Translations under genes and position numbers: made by a program
Notes under the pieces: model-generated
Seen by the model: the letters and a program-made list of their open reading frames with translations, nothing else
Told to the model about the DNA's origin: nothing
Databases searched by the model: none
Assembly: GCA_010365115.1 (NCBI GenBank)
Contig: JAAFGX010000057.1
Span: 1 to 45,228 of the forward strand
Direction of reading: 5' to 3'
Length of the DNA: 45,228 nt
Source of the DNA: Paludibacter sp.
GTDB taxonomy: Bacteria > Bacteroidota > Bacteroidia > Bacteroidales > Paludibacteraceae
In this document: positions 44,070 through 45,228 of the stretch, one piece after another
Numbering within the stretch: the first letter of the stretch is position 1
Layout: each line of letters starts with the position of its first letter

Positions 44070-44912
44070 ATGGCGTACCTTCGTAAACCCGAGTGGTTAA
44101 AAACAAAAATGCAAATCAATGCTCAATATACACTTGTGAATAAAGTAGTAAAAGAGCATAATCTCTATACAATCTGTTCAAGTGGAAAATGTCCGAACAT
44201 GTGCGAATGCTGGAACAAGGGAACAGCTACCTTCATGATTCTGGGAGAAATTTGCACCCGATCGTGTAAGTTTTGCAATACGCTCACCGGTCGTCCGCTC
44301 CCACCCGACCCCAATGAGCCGGAACAGCTTGCCCAATCGATAAAACTGATGAATCTGCAACATGCGGTGATAACATCAGTTGATCGTGACGACTTAGAGG
44401 ATGGTGGGGCTGCACATTGGGCTGCATCAATTAGGGCAATTAAAATAATTAATCCTGATACCACTTTGGAAGTGTTGATTCCTGATTTTGATGGAAATAC
44501 CAAATTGATTGACTTGATAATTGCAGAAAAACCAAATATTATTTCCCACAATCTGGAAACAGTAAGTCGGCTCACACCTCAAATTCGCACCAAAGCAAAA
44601 TACGAAACCAGTTTAAAAGTACTGAAACATATTGCATCGAGTCAAATAGTTGCCAAAACCGGAATTATGCTTGGCCTGGGTGAAACCGAAGATGAAGTAT
44701 TGGCATTAATGGATGATGCACTTGCTACCGGTTGTTCTATTTTGACTATTGGACAGTACATGCAACCTTCGCGTAAAAACATTGCTGTAAGCGAATATAT
44801 TACTCCCGAAATATTTGAAGAATACAAGCAAATCGGTTTAAAGAAAGGATTCCGGCAAGTTGAAAGTGCGCCATTGGTTCGTTCGTCTTATTGCGCTGAG
44901 AAACATGTATGA
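44070..44912 (+). CDS. lipA: Lipoyl synthase
   Basis: This 280-residue radical SAM enzyme inserts two sulfurs into protein-bound octanoyl groups to make lipoyl cofactors of the 2-oxoacid dehydrogenases and glycine cleavage. The auxiliary cluster site is Cys36, Cys41 and Cys47 (CSSGKCPNMCEC, CX4CX5C), the SAM cluster is Cys62, Cys66 and Cys69 (CTRSCKFC, CX3CX2C), and the RSSY motif near the C-terminus supplies the Ser ligand. The start at 44070 (MAYLRKPEWL) is preferred over 44037. A 9-bp tandem repeat begins one base after the stop codon. Confidence 0.96.
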   Translation: MAYLRKPEWLKTKMQINAQYTLVNKVVKEHNLYTICSSGKCPNMCECWNKGTATFMILGEICTRSCKFCNTLTGRPLPPDPNEPEQLAQSIKLMNLQHAVITSVDRDDLEDGGAAHWAASIRAIKIINPDTTLEVLIPDFDGNTKLIDLIIAEKPNIISHNLETVSRLTPQIRTKAKYETSLKVLKHIASSQIVAKTGIMLGLGETEDEVLALMDDALATGCSILTIGQYMQPSRKNIAVSEYITPEIFEEYKQIGLKKGFRQVESAPLVRSSYCAEKHV

Positions 44913-44913
44913 G

Positions 44914-45029
44914 GTTTGAAAGTTTATAAAGTTTGTAAGGTTTGAAAGTTTATGAAGTTTATAAAGTTTGTAAAGTTTGTAAAGTTTATGAAGTTTGAAA
45001 GTTTATAAAGTTTGTAATGTTTATAAAGC
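44914..45029 (+). repeat. 9-bp tandem-repeat array
   Basis: About 13 units of GTTTRTAAA, with variants GTTTATAAA, GTTTGTAAA, GTTTATGAA and 8-bp GTTTGAAA, follow directly on lipA. No coding potential. Confidence 0.8.
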
Positions 45030-45033
45030 ATTT

Positions 45034-45228
45034 CAACTACCAACTTCTTACTAACAACTACTTATTACCAACTACCGACTACCAACTACCGACTACTTAC
45101 TACCGACTACCAACTACCAACTACCGACTACTTACTACCGACTACCAACTACCGACTACCGACTACCGACTACCAACTACCGACTACCAACTACCGACTA
45201 CCAACTACCGACTACCAACTACCGACTA
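45034..45228 (+). repeat. 7-bp tandem-repeat array, running off the window end
   Basis: About 28 heptamers to the last base, nearly all of the form NNACTAC, where NN is CA, CG or TT (CAACTAC, CGACTAC, TTACTAC). The first few are more degenerate. The related TAGTTKR tracts near 31749 and 34152 show a dispersed family. No spacers are present, so it is not CRISPR. Confidence 0.85.

Noticed and set aside
45034-45228. Possible CRISPR array
   Set aside because: Units are 7 bp and contiguous with no spacers, and no cas gene is present.

Overview
The window is a chromosome segment from a member of the Bacteroidota, most likely Bacteroidales or a close relative. Three things point there: the -7 boxes read TAnnTTTG, Shine-Dalgarno sequences are almost absent, and the complex I operon has a fused nuoCD and no nuoE, nuoF or nuoG. 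The base composition is A+T-rich. No rRNA, tRNA or CRISPR array was seen.

Region 1 (1-8400) handles copper and heavy metals. A multicopper oxidase carrying an extra outer-membrane-like C-terminal domain is followed by a DUF302 protein, a broken small membrane protein, a decayed and an intact copy of a 42-residue heavy-metal-binding mini-protein, a CopA-type P1B ATPase with an unusual repetitive N-terminus, a 37-residue mini-protein and, past a DEAD-box RNA helicase on the other strand, a secreted version of the same metal-binding module. One fold built on CPMHP and CPxCGM thus occurs five times, once as a dead copy.

Region 2 (8500-15500) holds a radical SAM protein, an FKBP-type lipoprotein, about 700 bp of non-coding DNA with a palindromic repeat, and two half-ABC exporters. 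The exporter sequences predict a heterodimer with one active and one degenerate ATP site.

Region 3 (15600-20800) is a large Eco57I-like restriction-modification gene cut near its 3' end by a 1860-bp insertion sequence. The 14/15-matching terminal inverted repeats, the 7-bp target duplication and the orphaned C-terminal codons are all visible, and removing the element restores the frame exactly. The element also carries a promoter and hairpin-rich DNA that could make an RNA pointing outward.

Region 4 (20800-28650) holds an MDR oxidoreductase, a patch of foreign-looking debris (GC-richer DNA and a dead transposase-like gene), and a very A+T-rich four-gene cluster: receiver-like protein, HEAT-like membrane protein, BcsA/PgaC-type glycosyltransferase and bacteriohemerythrin. 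This is the best candidate for an undescribed system, perhaps oxygen-linked control of exopolysaccharide synthesis. A CDF metal-efflux transporter and an NmrA-like oxidoreductase follow.

Region 5 (29000-39980) is the complex I operon nuoA-B-CD-H-I-J-K-L-M-N. Its intergenic gaps are filled with GC-rich palindromic repeats and heptamer arrays, and one repeat supplies the C-terminal tail of NuoI.

Region 6 (39980-45228) holds two MITE-like elements, an ABC-2 exporter pair, a membrane-anchored AraC-type regulator, lipoyl synthase, and two tandem-repeat arrays (9-bp and 7-bp units). The second array runs off the end of the window.
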